Shown here: piece after piece, positions 32,895 to 41,393 of the stretch
How positions within the stretch are numbered: position 1 is the stretch's first letter
Layout of the letters: every line of letters starts with the position of its first letter
DNA from: Marinobacter sp. THAF197a
GTDB taxonomy: Bacteria; Pseudomonadota; Gammaproteobacteria; Pseudomonadales; Oleiphilaceae
Assembly (NCBI RefSeq): GCF_009363275.1
Contig: NZ_CP045324.1
Location: 186,001-250,000, forward strand
Reading direction: 5' to 3'
DNA length: 64,000 bases
The notes under the pieces: generated by a model
What the model was told of the DNA's origin: nothing
The model's database searches: none
Seen by the model: only the letters and a program-made list of their open reading frames with translations
Program-made: the position numbers and the translations under genes

Positions 32895-33452
32895 ATGACG
32901 GTTGATGAGTCAGAACAAAAAGAATTGTTGAACCTGTTGTTGGCAGTGGCACAGCATGATCGGGAGGCTTTTCGACAGCTCTACCAGCGAGTCTCGGCTC
33001 GCATGCTGGGGCTGTGTTACAAGCTGGCAGGCCAGCAGGAGCTAGCGGAGGAAGCCTTGCAAGATGCCTTCGTACAGATCTGGCACAACGCAGGTGAATA
33101 TCACGGAGATAGAGGCGCCCCCTTGGGGTGGATGCTAACCATAGCCAGGTACCGAACGCTGGATCTTATTCGTGCTCGAAGATCTTTAAGAAATGCCGGT
33201 GCCGACGCGCTAAACCATCTTGAGGATGGCCGCTGGGGGCCACTGGAGGCCCGGCTGCAGCAAGCTGGAGCATCAGCGCTGACCGGGTGCCTGGAGGAAC
33301 TGAGTGACACCCAGCGCGATACCATCCTACTGTCCTACTACCGGGGCATGACCCATGACGAGCTGGCACAGACCCTGGCCTCGCCGGTCGGTACGGTGAA
33401 AAGCTGGATAAGGCGTGGTTTGATGGCGCTGAAGAGGTGCCTTGAGCGATGA
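32895..33452 (+). CDS. ECF RNA polymerase sigma factor
   Basis: A 185-residue group-IV sigma factor with a region 2 (LYQRVSARMLGLCYKLAG, then EEALQDAFVQIWHN) and region 4 helix-turn-helix (GMTHDELAQTLASPVGTVKSW). It resembles the SigK-type ECF group. It overlaps the anti-sigma gene by four bases. The divergent DUF4331 unit is the most likely target besides its own promoter; I could not settle the promoter sequence in the 170-base gap. Confidence 0.93.
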   Translation: MTVDESEQKELLNLLLAVAQHDREAFRQLYQRVSARMLGLCYKLAGQQELAEEALQDAFVQIWHNAGEYHGDRGAPLGWMLTIARYRTLDLIRARRSLRNAGADALNHLEDGRWGPLEARLQQAGASALTGCLEELSDTQRDTILLSYYRGMTHDELAQTLASPVGTVKSWIRRGLMALKRCLER

Positions 33453-34147
33453 AGAAAACGCCGGAACGTATAGAAAGCCTTGCCGCTGAGTATGTGTTGG
33501 GCTCATTGACGGGGCGGGCCCGGCAACGCTTTGAGCGCTGGATGATGCAATCGATGCAGGTTCGGCAGGAAGTCTGGTTCTGGGAAGAGAGACTGGGCCA
33601 ACTGACTCGGGCTGTGCCTTCGGTTAACCCGGCGCCATCGGTCTGGGCAGAGATAGAACAGCGCCTTTGGCCCACCGTCGAAAACGCTACTCAGGCACGT
33701 CCGCGCACAGGGTGGTTCTGGCCGAGCTGGAGCTTATTGGCAAGCGCGGCTGTCGTTGTACTGGCGGTGATCCTGGTGGCTCCGCCACAGCAGGGGCCAG
33801 TGCGTGATGTGCAGTTAACCGGCGCCGTTGTGCAGTCTGACGTGAGTGATCCGCTCTGGTTGGTCAGCGAATCCGGGAATGATCGATTGAGGCTGAGATC
33901 CGTGGCCGCCGTCGACCCAGGTCAGGGCAAGGATTACGAGCTATGGGTCGTGCCGGGTGAAGGCAGCCCGGTATCATTGGGTGTTATGGCTGTGGGTGGA
34001 GTCTACGAGGTGACCCTGACTGAAGAGGCGCGTAGGTTGCTGGCCAGCAGCCGCACGCTGGCCATAAGTCTGGAGCCCAGTGGTGGCTCTCCGACGGGCG
34101 TACCGACCGGCCCGGTTCTACATATCTCCCGGCTTTACGAGATGTGA
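33449..34147 (+). CDS. Anti-sigma factor, RskA-like
   Basis: A 232-residue membrane protein. A cytoplasmic N-terminal anti-sigma domain (ESLAAEYVLGSLTGRARQRF) is followed by one membrane helix (about 90-112, LLASAAVVVLAVILVA) and a periplasmic RskA-type domain (KDYELWVVPGEGSPVSLG). It would hold the ECF sigma factor at the membrane until a periplasmic signal leads to its release. Overlap with the sigma gene implies translational coupling. Confidence 0.9.
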   Translation: MKKTPERIESLAAEYVLGSLTGRARQRFERWMMQSMQVRQEVWFWEERLGQLTRAVPSVNPAPSVWAEIEQRLWPTVENATQARPRTGWFWPSWSLLASAAVVVLAVILVAPPQQGPVRDVQLTGAVVQSDVSDPLWLVSESGNDRLRLRSVAAVDPGQGKDYELWVVPGEGSPVSLGVMAVGGVYEVTLTEEARRLLASSRTLAISLEPSGGSPTGVPTGPVLHISRLYEM

Positions 34148-34174
34148 AACAGTGTCGATCCGCCTCTCGGCGGA

Positions 34175-35599
34175 TCAGTGGTTGGTGGTTAACAGCGTGA
34201 GGCACAATTGTGCGTTCTGAATAAAGTGGGCGAAGGCTGCCAGCTGTTGTTCTGATGGCACATAGCCCGCCGCAGCATTATCCGCATAGAACAGGCCAAC
34301 CAGTCGCCCTTTGGCGGTAAGCGAGCCTACCAGGGCCGGCACCTTGCCCAGCCAGCGGTCATAGGGAACACCGCCCGCCTGTTTGCCGGGTTTGTAAATG
34401 GCACAAGTTCCGTGGGGTAAAAGCTCCCCAAGTGGCCCGGTGCCATCCTTGTGGATAATCAAGTGTTCTCGCCACTCCTCGGTACCCCGGCCGCCCACCT
34501 TGCGGGGAATCAGGTCTTGTCCGGTGCGGTCGCTCATCAGCAAGGCTACCCGTTGCATTCCGATGGCCCGGTGAATGCCTTCGATCACCAGCTGGCACAC
34601 TTCGTTGATATCTGGCTTCTCCGCCAGTGTCTGAGTCAAATCCCGGAGGATTTGCAACTGCAGGGCGGGGTCCATGACCGGGGCTTCGGCACCGTGTCCG
34701 GCGGCGCTATCCTGGTTGCCGGGCAGCAACGCGGTTACCTGTGGAATGCCCAGAGACACCGCCACCTTGGTGGCTTCCTGGGCGTTGACCTTCAGTTGGT
34801 CCCGGATGGCGGCGGGGCTTTCTCCGACATCTGCTGACAACCTTTCCAGCACCTTGTCCATCTCCGGCCCGCTCCAGCCATGCTCGGACACCGTGGCCAT
34901 TTCCACGGTATTGCGCACCAGGCTGCTGGCCATGGAATTGGCCTTCCCGGGCGCCACCACTTCTCGGATAAACGGTCCTAAAGACCAGGCTTCCACCAGG
35001 CCCCGGGTGATCTCGGTAAAGGTGGTGTGCAGCACTGCCTTCTGTGCCTCCACGGGCGCTTCGTCCAGCCGCAGGCGCTCTTCCAGCTCGGTCGCCTGAT
35101 CGGTTTCGCATGACCAGAAGGCCAGCTCACCGATATTCATCAGCAAGGCTCCGATGAACACCTCTTCAAGAGCATGTTCGGTACGTTTTGGCATCAGGCA
35201 CCGGGCCTGAACGGCTGCGTGAATAGCGCGAGCAAGGCAACGCAACAGGTGTGGCCGGTCGTTGCGTTTGAGCAGAGTGTCGACAATCAGCGATGAAATC
35301 GCCATGGATTTCACCGCGTCGAAGCCGATCAGGGTGATAGCCCGGCTGACCGTGCTCACCTGGGTACGGGTCTGGTTGTAGAACACCGTGTTGGATAGCC
35401 GAAGCACCTGGGAGGTCAGCTGGGCGTCATTCAAAATGACATTGGCCAGCTCGTTGACGGTGCTGTTGCGGCTGTCGGTCAGTTCGTTGATCTGCCGGAG
35501 GGTGTTGGCCAATACCGGCAGCTCTACCTTGCTGAGGTAAGAAACCCATGCCTGGGTGGAATTCATCCTTGAGGGCGTATTCTCGGACGGTGTAGTCAC
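34175..35599 (-). CDS. HDOD-domain signalling protein with C-terminal GAF-like domain
   Basis: A 474-residue cytoplasmic protein. An HDOD domain (about 15-215; LPVLANTLRQINELT, LIGFDAVKSMAISSL) lacks the metal-binding HD pair of true phosphohydrolases, and a GAF-like domain occupies about 310-470. Such proteins act in signal output without known catalysis. The start is a GTG at 35599 with GAGG further upstream; an alternative ATG lies at 35566. It converges on the anti-sigma gene. Confidence 0.85.
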   Translation of the reverse strand: MTTPSENTPSRMNSTQAWVSYLSKVELPVLANTLRQINELTDSRNSTVNELANVILNDAQLTSQVLRLSNTVFYNQTRTQVSTVSRAITLIGFDAVKSMAISSLIVDTLLKRNDRPHLLRCLARAIHAAVQARCLMPKRTEHALEEVFIGALLMNIGELAFWSCETDQATELEERLRLDEAPVEAQKAVLHTTFTEITRGLVEAWSLGPFIREVVAPGKANSMASSLVRNTVEMATVSEHGWSGPEMDKVLERLSADVGESPAAIRDQLKVNAQEATKVAVSLGIPQVTALLPGNQDSAAGHGAEAPVMDPALQLQILRDLTQTLAEKPDINEVCQLVIEGIHRAIGMQRVALLMSDRTGQDLIPRKVGGRGTEEWREHLIIHKDGTGPLGELLPHGTCAIYKPGKQAGGVPYDRWLGKVPALVGSLTAKGRLVGLFYADNAAAGYVPSEQQLAAFAHFIQNAQLCLTLLTTNH

Positions 35600-35721
35600 A
35601 GGTACGGCGCGCCTCGGATAGGTGGAGGTTTATTAATGTTCTTTTCAAATAGCAGTTTAGCTGAGGGCAGGCTGGTGTGTCAGGTAGCTTTTTGTGTAAG
35701 GGCAACTACACACCGCCCGGA

Positions 35722-35751
35722 TTCGGGTTTGGTCATCGAATAGGCTATAAT
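35722..35751 (+). promoter_or_regulatory. Candidate sigma-70 promoter for metNIQ
   Basis: A perfect -10 box TATAAT (35746-35751) lies 58 bases before the metN start codon; the best -35 candidate, TTCGGG at 18 bases upstream, is poor. I see no MetJ box or SAM riboswitch in the 210-base gap. Confidence 0.38.
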
Positions 35752-35809
35752 CGCCGGTTTTCGGCTGCGCGCCCTACGCACTCCAAAGGCAAAGACCAAG
35801 GCACTGATC

Positions 35810-36817
35810 GTGATTGTATTTGACCAGGTACAGAAGTCATACCAAGTGGCCGGCCGGGCGATCCCCGCGCTGCATCCCACCAGTATGACCATTGAAACCG
35901 GCGAGGTATTCGGCATCGTCGGCCATTCCGGCGCGGGTAAGTCCACCCTTGTCCGTCTGATCAACCTGCTGGAACCGCCCACCGGCGGTCGCATCTTGAT
36001 CGACGACGAAGACGTTACCCGGTACAACTCCGCGGAACTGAGAGCTTTCCGTCGCAAAGTGGGCATGATCTTCCAACATTTCAACCTGCTGTCGTCCAAA
36101 ACCGTGGCAGACAACATTGCGTTTCCGATGAAGCTGGCGGGCATCTACAGCAAAACCGAGATACGCGAACGGGTACAGGAACTGCTGGCCCGGGTGAGCC
36201 TGACCGACCACGCCGACAAGTATCCGTCTCAGCTGTCCGGGGGCCAGAAACAACGCGTTGGTATCGCCCGCGCCCTGGCTTGCCGCCCCACCATTCTGCT
36301 GTGCGACGAAGCCACCAGCGCCCTGGACCCGCAAACCACCCAGTCGGTCTTGAAACTGCTGGGCGACATCAACAAGGAGCTGGGCCTGACCATCGTGTTG
36401 ATCACCCACGAGATGGACGTGGTGCGTCGGGTGTGCGACCGGGTAGCCGTAATGGACGCCGGTCGCGTAGTGGAAATGGGCCCGGTGAGCGAAGTGTTCC
36501 TGCACCCCCAGCACCCCACCACCCGGGATTTTGTGTTCGAAAGCGAAAACATCGACCGCAATGAACTTCAGGAAGACCTGCAAAAAGCCGACGGCCGCAT
36601 CCTGCGCCTGACCTTCAAGGGCGAATCCACCTACAAGCCCCTGCTGGGGAGCGTAGCGAGGGAATCCGGCGTAGACTTCAGCATCCTCTCCGGCCGGATC
36701 GATCACATCAAAGACACCCCCTACGGCCAGCTAACCCTGTCACTGGTGGGCGGTGATCTCGACGTCGCCATGCAGGCACTGGAAGCCGCCGACGTTCACG
36801 TGGAGGTAGTGCGCTGA
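35810..36817 (+). CDS. metN: Methionine ABC transporter ATP-binding protein MetN
   Basis: A 335-residue ATPase for D/L-methionine import. Walker A GHSGAGKST, signature LSGGQKQRVGIARAL, Walker B ILLCDEATSALDP and a C-terminal NIL (ACT-like) methionine-sensing domain (about 255-335) are present. Translation starts at a GTG (35810) with AAGG eight bases upstream. Its stop codon shares one base with the metI start. Confidence 0.95.
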   Translation: MIVFDQVQKSYQVAGRAIPALHPTSMTIETGEVFGIVGHSGAGKSTLVRLINLLEPPTGGRILIDDEDVTRYNSAELRAFRRKVGMIFQHFNLLSSKTVADNIAFPMKLAGIYSKTEIRERVQELLARVSLTDHADKYPSQLSGGQKQRVGIARALACRPTILLCDEATSALDPQTTQSVLKLLGDINKELGLTIVLITHEMDVVRRVCDRVAVMDAGRVVEMGPVSEVFLHPQHPTTRDFVFESENIDRNELQEDLQKADGRILRLTFKGESTYKPLLGSVARESGVDFSILSGRIDHIKDTPYGQLTLSLVGGDLDVAMQALEAADVHVEVVR

Positions 36818-37494
36818 TGGAAGCTTTAATGGAAACTCTCATGGGCAACGTCGACTGGCTGGAAATCGGCTGGGCAAGCTGGGACACCCTGGTGATGGTG
36901 GGCATGTCCCTGCTGTTCAGCGTACTGATCGGCCTCCCCATTGGCGTATTACTGTTCCTGTTCGGCAAACGCCAGCTACTGGAACAACCAGTGGCCTATG
37001 CGGTGTTATCGTTCGTGGTCAACGTACTGCGTTCCGTGCCCTTCATCATCCTGTTGATCGTGATGATCCCGTTCACCGTACTGCTCATCGGCACCTCCCT
37101 GGGCGTGGCCGGCGCCATTCCGCCACTGGTCGCCGGCGGTGCCCCCTTCTTCGCCCGCCTGGTGGAAACCTCCCTGCGGGAAGTCGACCGCGGCATCATC
37201 GAAGCCACCCAGGCGATGGGTGCTAACGTGCGCCAGATCATCTTCGGCGCCTTGCTGCCGGAAGCGCTTCCGGGCATCATCGCCGGTATTACCGTGACCG
37301 CCATCACCCTGGTCTCCTACGCGGCCATGTCTGGCGTCATCGGTGGCGGCGGCCTGGGCGACCTGGCCATCCGCTTCGGTTACCAGCGTTTCCAGACCGA
37401 CGTGATGGTGATCACTGTCGCGTTGCTGGTGATTTTCGTACAGGTACTCCAGATGGTCGGTGACCGTCTGGTGCTTTATTTCAGCAGAAAGTAA
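36817..37494 (+). CDS. metI: Methionine ABC transporter permease MetI
   Basis: A 225-residue inner-membrane permease with five helices; the ATPase-binding loop falls around EATQAMGANVRQIIFGALLPEALPG. The first codons overlap the metN stop. It is followed by a 200-base gap with a large inverted repeat before metQ, so metQ expression may differ from metNI. Confidence 0.94.
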   Translation: MEALMETLMGNVDWLEIGWASWDTLVMVGMSLLFSVLIGLPIGVLLFLFGKRQLLEQPVAYAVLSFVVNVLRSVPFIILLIVMIPFTVLLIGTSLGVAGAIPPLVAGGAPFFARLVETSLREVDRGIIEATQAMGANVRQIIFGALLPEALPGIIAGITVTAITLVSYAAMSGVIGGGGLGDLAIRFGYQRFQTDVMVITVALLVIFVQVLQMVGDRLVLYFSRK

Positions 37495-37544
37495 GACCGT
37501 GATTGAGCCGGGCAGGCAATTCCAAAGTCCGGTATAGGCAGGCT

Positions 37545-37643
37545 GCTGGGAGGCTCCTTCCGAAAACCTGGAGCGCCAGGGATGGCGCGACGGAGCCCTA
37601 CATGGACGTATTCACGGGCGTTTTTCGGAAGGAGCCTCCCAGC
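37545..37643 (+). repeat. NGGA-loop inverted-repeat element B, inside metNIQ
   Basis: Outer arms 37545-37566 and 37622-37643 are perfect 22-bp reverse complements. Inside on the plus strand are GCGCCA-GGGA-TGGCGC (37573-37588) and TAC-A-TGGA-C-GTA (37599-37610), separated by GACGGAGCCC. The element sits between metI and metQ, in the direction of transcription. Confidence 0.9.
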
Positions 37644-37694
37644 TGCGTGCCGTAAACCAAAGTTAAACACGATGCTCCACAGGAGAACGCAATA

Positions 37695-38477
37695 ATGAAT
37701 CTGAAGAAAACTCTGGTAGCCATCGCTGCCGTAGCAACTTTCTCCTCTGCTGCTGTTGCAGAGAAACTGTCCGTAGCCGCCACTCCGGTCCCGCATGCTG
37801 AGCTGCTGGAATTCGTCAAGCCGGCACTGGCCGAGCAAGGTGTCGAGCTGGATGTGAAAGTCTTCACCGACTACGTACAGCCCAACATCCAGGTTGATCA
37901 GAAGCGCATGGACGCCAACTTCTTCCAGCACCAGCCGTACCTCGACGAATTCAACAGCGGCCGTGGCACCAATCTGGTCACCGTTGCCGGTATCCACGTT
38001 GAACCCTTCGGCGCCTACTCCAGCAAAATCAGCTCCCTCGACGAACTGAAAGACCGCGCCGTAGTGGCCATCCCCAACGACCCCACCAACGGCGGCCGCG
38101 CCCTGTTGCTGCTTCAGGAAGCTGGCCTGATCACCCTGAAAGACGAAAGCAAGATCACCGCCACACCTCGTGACATTGCCGACAACCCCAAGCGCCTTAA
38201 CTTCCGCGAACTGGAAGCCGCTACCCTGCCGCGTATCCTGAACCAGGTCGACATGGCCCTGATCAACACCAACTACGCGCTGGAAGCTGGCCTGAACCCG
38301 TCTGAAGATGCCATGGTGATCGAAGGTGCCGAGTCCCCTTACGTGAACATCCTGGTTGCCCGCCCGGACAACAAGGACAGCGACGCCATGCAGAAACTGG
38401 CCAACGCGCTGAAATCAGACGCGGTTCGCGAGTTCATCAAAGAAAAATACGAAGGTGCCGTGGTTCCCGCATTCTGA
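37695..38477 (+). CDS. metQ: Methionine-binding periplasmic protein MetQ/NlpA family
   Basis: A 260-residue substrate-binding protein of the methionine importer; the mature part begins about at EKLSVAATPVPHAELL. The signal peptide ends in SSAAVAE and has no lipobox cysteine, so unlike Escherichia coli MetQ it would be soluble in the periplasm. The gene follows element B and precedes a strong terminator. Confidence 0.94.
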   Translation: MNLKKTLVAIAAVATFSSAAVAEKLSVAATPVPHAELLEFVKPALAEQGVELDVKVFTDYVQPNIQVDQKRMDANFFQHQPYLDEFNSGRGTNLVTVAGIHVEPFGAYSSKISSLDELKDRAVVAIPNDPTNGGRALLLLQEAGLITLKDESKITATPRDIADNPKRLNFRELEAATLPRILNQVDMALINTNYALEAGLNPSEDAMVIEGAESPYVNILVARPDNKDSDAMQKLANALKSDAVREFIKEKYEGAVVPAF

Positions 38478-38497
38478 CATCGGGGTACCCAGGAATG

Positions 38498-38531
38498 AAA
38501 AAGCCGGGCAGTGTGAGCTGCCCGGCTTTTT
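38498..38531. terminator. Bidirectional terminator between metQ and peroxiredoxin
   Basis: A perfect 14-bp stem (AAAAAGCCGGGCAG with CTGCCCGGCTTTTT) around a six-base loop provides T-runs for both convergent genes. Confidence 0.9.
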
Positions 38532-38563
38532 ATTGAGTGCAATATTCTACGGCAAGGCTCTAA

Positions 38564-39217
38564 TCAATCACCGCTCCAGTTGGACGACGGGTCCGGGGTC
38601 ATCCGCAGATAGGATTTCACCGCCTTGTAGCCCTTCGGGAAGCGCTGTTTGATCTCATCTTCGTCCTGCAGCGACGGCACAATCACCACATCGCCGCCTT
38701 TCTCCCAGTTGCCGGGCGTGGCCACCTTGTGGTCATCGGTCAGTTGCAGGGAATCGATAACTCGCAACACTTCGTTGAAGTTACGACCGGTGGATGCCGG
38801 GTAGGTAATGATCAGGCGCACCTTCTTGTTCGGATCAATGATAAACAGCGAACGCACGGTCAGGGTGCTGTCGGCATTCGGATGGATCATGTCGTACAGC
38901 TTGGCGACCTTGCTGTCGTGGTCGGCAATGATCGGGAAGTTGACGGTGCAGCCCTGGGTTTCGTTGATATCCTTGATCCATTCCTCGTGGGAGTCGACTG
39001 GATCGACACTCAGGGCAATGGCCTTGACGCCACGTTTGGCGAATTCGTCTTTCAGTTTGGCGGTCAGGCCCAGTTCCGTGGTGCATACCGGTGTGAAGTC
39101 GGCCGGGTGCGAGAACAGAACCCCCCAGCTGTCGCCAAGCCAGTCATAGAATCGAATGGTGCCTTCGCTGGAATCCTGTTCAAAATCCGGTGCAGTGTCT
39201 CCAAGACGCAAACTCAT
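38564..39217 (-). CDS. 1-Cys peroxiredoxin (Prx6/AhpC-TSA family)
   Basis: A 217-residue thiol peroxidase with the peroxidatic motif HPADFTPVCTTELG and the long C-terminal domain typical of Prx6-type enzymes. The start is ATG 39217 (MSLRLGDTAPDF), with GAGGAG upstream; a longer frame reaches 39247. It detoxifies peroxides in the cytoplasm. It is a single gene with no obvious OxyR site that I can confirm. Confidence 0.92.
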   Translation of the reverse strand: MSLRLGDTAPDFEQDSSEGTIRFYDWLGDSWGVLFSHPADFTPVCTTELGLTAKLKDEFAKRGVKAIALSVDPVDSHEEWIKDINETQGCTVNFPIIADHDSKVAKLYDMIHPNADSTLTVRSLFIIDPNKKVRLIITYPASTGRNFNEVLRVIDSLQLTDDHKVATPGNWEKGGDVVIVPSLQDEDEIKQRFPKGYKAVKSYLRMTPDPSSNWSGD

Positions 39218-39372
39218 AGTCGTTCTCCTCAGACAGGTTGTTGGCAAACACGGTGTTATTTTTTGTGTACGTTAACCACTGTGGCGATGGATGTGCCGAA
39301 TGCAAGGGGGACTTGATCCGGAACAATCAACGGTGTGCTCACATCCTTATGAGCACCAGACATACCGACTGT

Positions 39373-40734
39373 TTATTTCACCCCCAGGGCCTTCTGCTTC
39401 TCAAAGTGTTCCCGGGTGAGCTTGAACACCACCGGGCTGAGTAACAGCAGGGCAATCAGGTTGGGCAGCGCCATCATGGCGTTGAGGGTGTCGGCCACCA
39501 GCCAGATAAAGCCCAGGTTGATGGTGGCACCCACGGGGATGGCGACAATCCACAACACCCGATACGGCACGATGGCCTTTACACCGAACAGGAACTCGAT
39601 GCAGCGTTCACCATAGAATGACCAGCCAATGATCGTGGTGAAGGCGAAAATCGCCAGGGCAATCGCTACCACGTAGTTGCCGAAGCCGGGCAGACCGGTC
39701 TCGAAGGCCAGGGAGGTGAGGGCCGCACCGGTTTCACCCGAAGTCCAGGCGCCGGAGGTGATAATCACCAGGCCGGTGATGCTGCACACGATGATGGTAT
39801 CGATGAAGGTACCGAGCATCGCCACCATGCCCTGTTTGACCGGGTTCTTGGTCTGGGCGGCAGCGTGGGCGATGGGTGCGGAACCCAGGCCCGCTTCGTT
39901 GGAAAAGATACCGCGGGCGACACCAAAGCGGATAGCAGCCCAGACGGCGGCGCCGGCAAAGCCACCCTCGGCTGCGGCCGGGCTGAAGGCGTAGCTGAAC
40001 ACCATGCTCACGGCTGCCGGAATCTCACTGGCGTTGATGGCCAGAACAATCAGGCCCACCAGCACATAGGAGACTGCCATGAACGGCACCAGGGCACTGG
40101 CTACCTGGCCAATGCGCTTGATACCGCCAATCAGCACCAGTCCCACCATAATCATCAGCAGCACGCCGGTGATCCAGTGGGGCAGGCCGAAGTTGGCAGA
40201 CAACACATCTGCCACCGAGTTGGCCTGCACCGTGTTGCCGATGCCAAAGGCCGCGATGGACGCAAACACCGCAAACAGGACACCAAGCCAGGCCCATTTC
40301 TTACCCAGGCCATTGCGGATGTAATACATGGGGCCACCGACATGGGCGCCGCGCTCGTCCACTTCACGATAGCGCACCGCCAGTACCGCCTCACCGTATT
40401 TGGTGGCCATACCCACCAGGGCGGTCAGCCACATCCAGAACAGGGCGCCGGGGCCACCCAGGAACACGGCGGTGGCAACACCGGCAATATTACCGGTGCC
40501 TACGGTGGCCGACAGGGCGGTCATCAGGGCCTGGAATGGCGGAATATCGCCGTCGTCCTCGTCACCGCGGGCACGGCCGCTCCACATCAGCCGGAACCCG
40601 GCGCCCAGTTTCAGGATCGGCATCAGCTTCAGGCCAATACTGAGAAACAGCCCGACCCCGAGGATCATTACCAGCATGGGTGGTCCCCAGACCAGGCTAT
40701 TGATTTGGCTTACAAAATCAGAAATGGCTTCCAT
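39373..40734 (-). CDS. Sodium:alanine symporter (AGCS family)
   Basis: A 453-residue inner-membrane transporter with about ten to eleven helices and family segments GPGALFWMWLTALVGMATKYGE and FSNEAGLGSAPIAHA. It imports alanine or glycine with Na+. The start is ATG 40734, since GGGAG lies six bases before it; another ATG lies four codons upstream. Confidence 0.92.
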   Translation of the reverse strand: MEAISDFVSQINSLVWGPPMLVMILGVGLFLSIGLKLMPILKLGAGFRLMWSGRARGDEDDGDIPPFQALMTALSATVGTGNIAGVATAVFLGGPGALFWMWLTALVGMATKYGEAVLAVRYREVDERGAHVGGPMYYIRNGLGKKWAWLGVLFAVFASIAAFGIGNTVQANSVADVLSANFGLPHWITGVLLMIMVGLVLIGGIKRIGQVASALVPFMAVSYVLVGLIVLAINASEIPAAVSMVFSYAFSPAAAEGGFAGAAVWAAIRFGVARGIFSNEAGLGSAPIAHAAAQTKNPVKQGMVAMLGTFIDTIIVCSITGLVIITSGAWTSGETGAALTSLAFETGLPGFGNYVVAIALAIFAFTTIIGWSFYGERCIEFLFGVKAIVPYRVLWIVAIPVGATINLGFIWLVADTLNAMMALPNLIALLLLSPVVFKLTREHFEKQKALGVK

Positions 40735-40932
40735 GGGTTCTCCCACTGTTTACCACGGATGGGTCATATTTTTAGAGCCCTGAGGGGCATAACCTGTTGA
40801 GTTTAGTCGACTATTTTGTGGTGTAAACCGTTTTGCTCCTGAGAGTTGTCCATTTTGCCCAGCATTGCCTATGTTTAGAGTAACTGCGGTGCCAGTTTCG
40901 GCGCCTTAAATAAAACCGAAAAGGGGCTGCCT

Positions 40933-41364
40933 ATGCGCTCACTGAAAATCTCGGAAGTCATGTGGAATCACATTGAGCCTATCCGTTGCGGCACACCGCT
41001 GACCAAGGTTGTTAAAGCGTTACTGGATAACCATGTCACCGGTTTGCCAGTGGTGGATGAAAAGCGCCAGGTTCTGGGCTTTGTGTCGGAGCAGGACTGC
41101 ATTCACTCGCTGCTGGTGAGCAACTATCACAGCGAGGGCGAGCCCATTGTGGACGATGTGATGTTCCATAAACCACTGACGGTGTCGCCAGAGATGTCGG
41201 TGATCGATCTGGCGCAGAATCTGGGGGCCGGCAAGCCGAAAGTGTACCCGGTGGTTGATCATGGCAAACTGGTGGGAATTGTCACCCGTACAGCTATTCT
41301 GTCCCAGTTGGCGAAATCCGGTAATACCATCGAAAAACAGCGTTTTGCCAACGTTGAGGACTGA
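40933..41364 (+). CDS. Two-CBS-domain protein
   Basis: A 143-residue protein made of two CBS motifs (about 8-65 and 75-130), the pairs that bind adenosine nucleotides. No other domain is attached, so it is a stand-alone sensor or regulator. GGGG precedes the ATG. It lies 30 bases before fghA on the same strand and may be co-transcribed; the partner is unknown. Confidence 0.85.
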   Translation: MRSLKISEVMWNHIEPIRCGTPLTKVVKALLDNHVTGLPVVDEKRQVLGFVSEQDCIHSLLVSNYHSEGEPIVDDVMFHKPLTVSPEMSVIDLAQNLGAGKPKVYPVVDHGKLVGIVTRTAILSQLAKSGNTIEKQRFANVED

Positions 41365-41393
41365 CTTCTCCACCCACAATCGCCAGGAATGCT

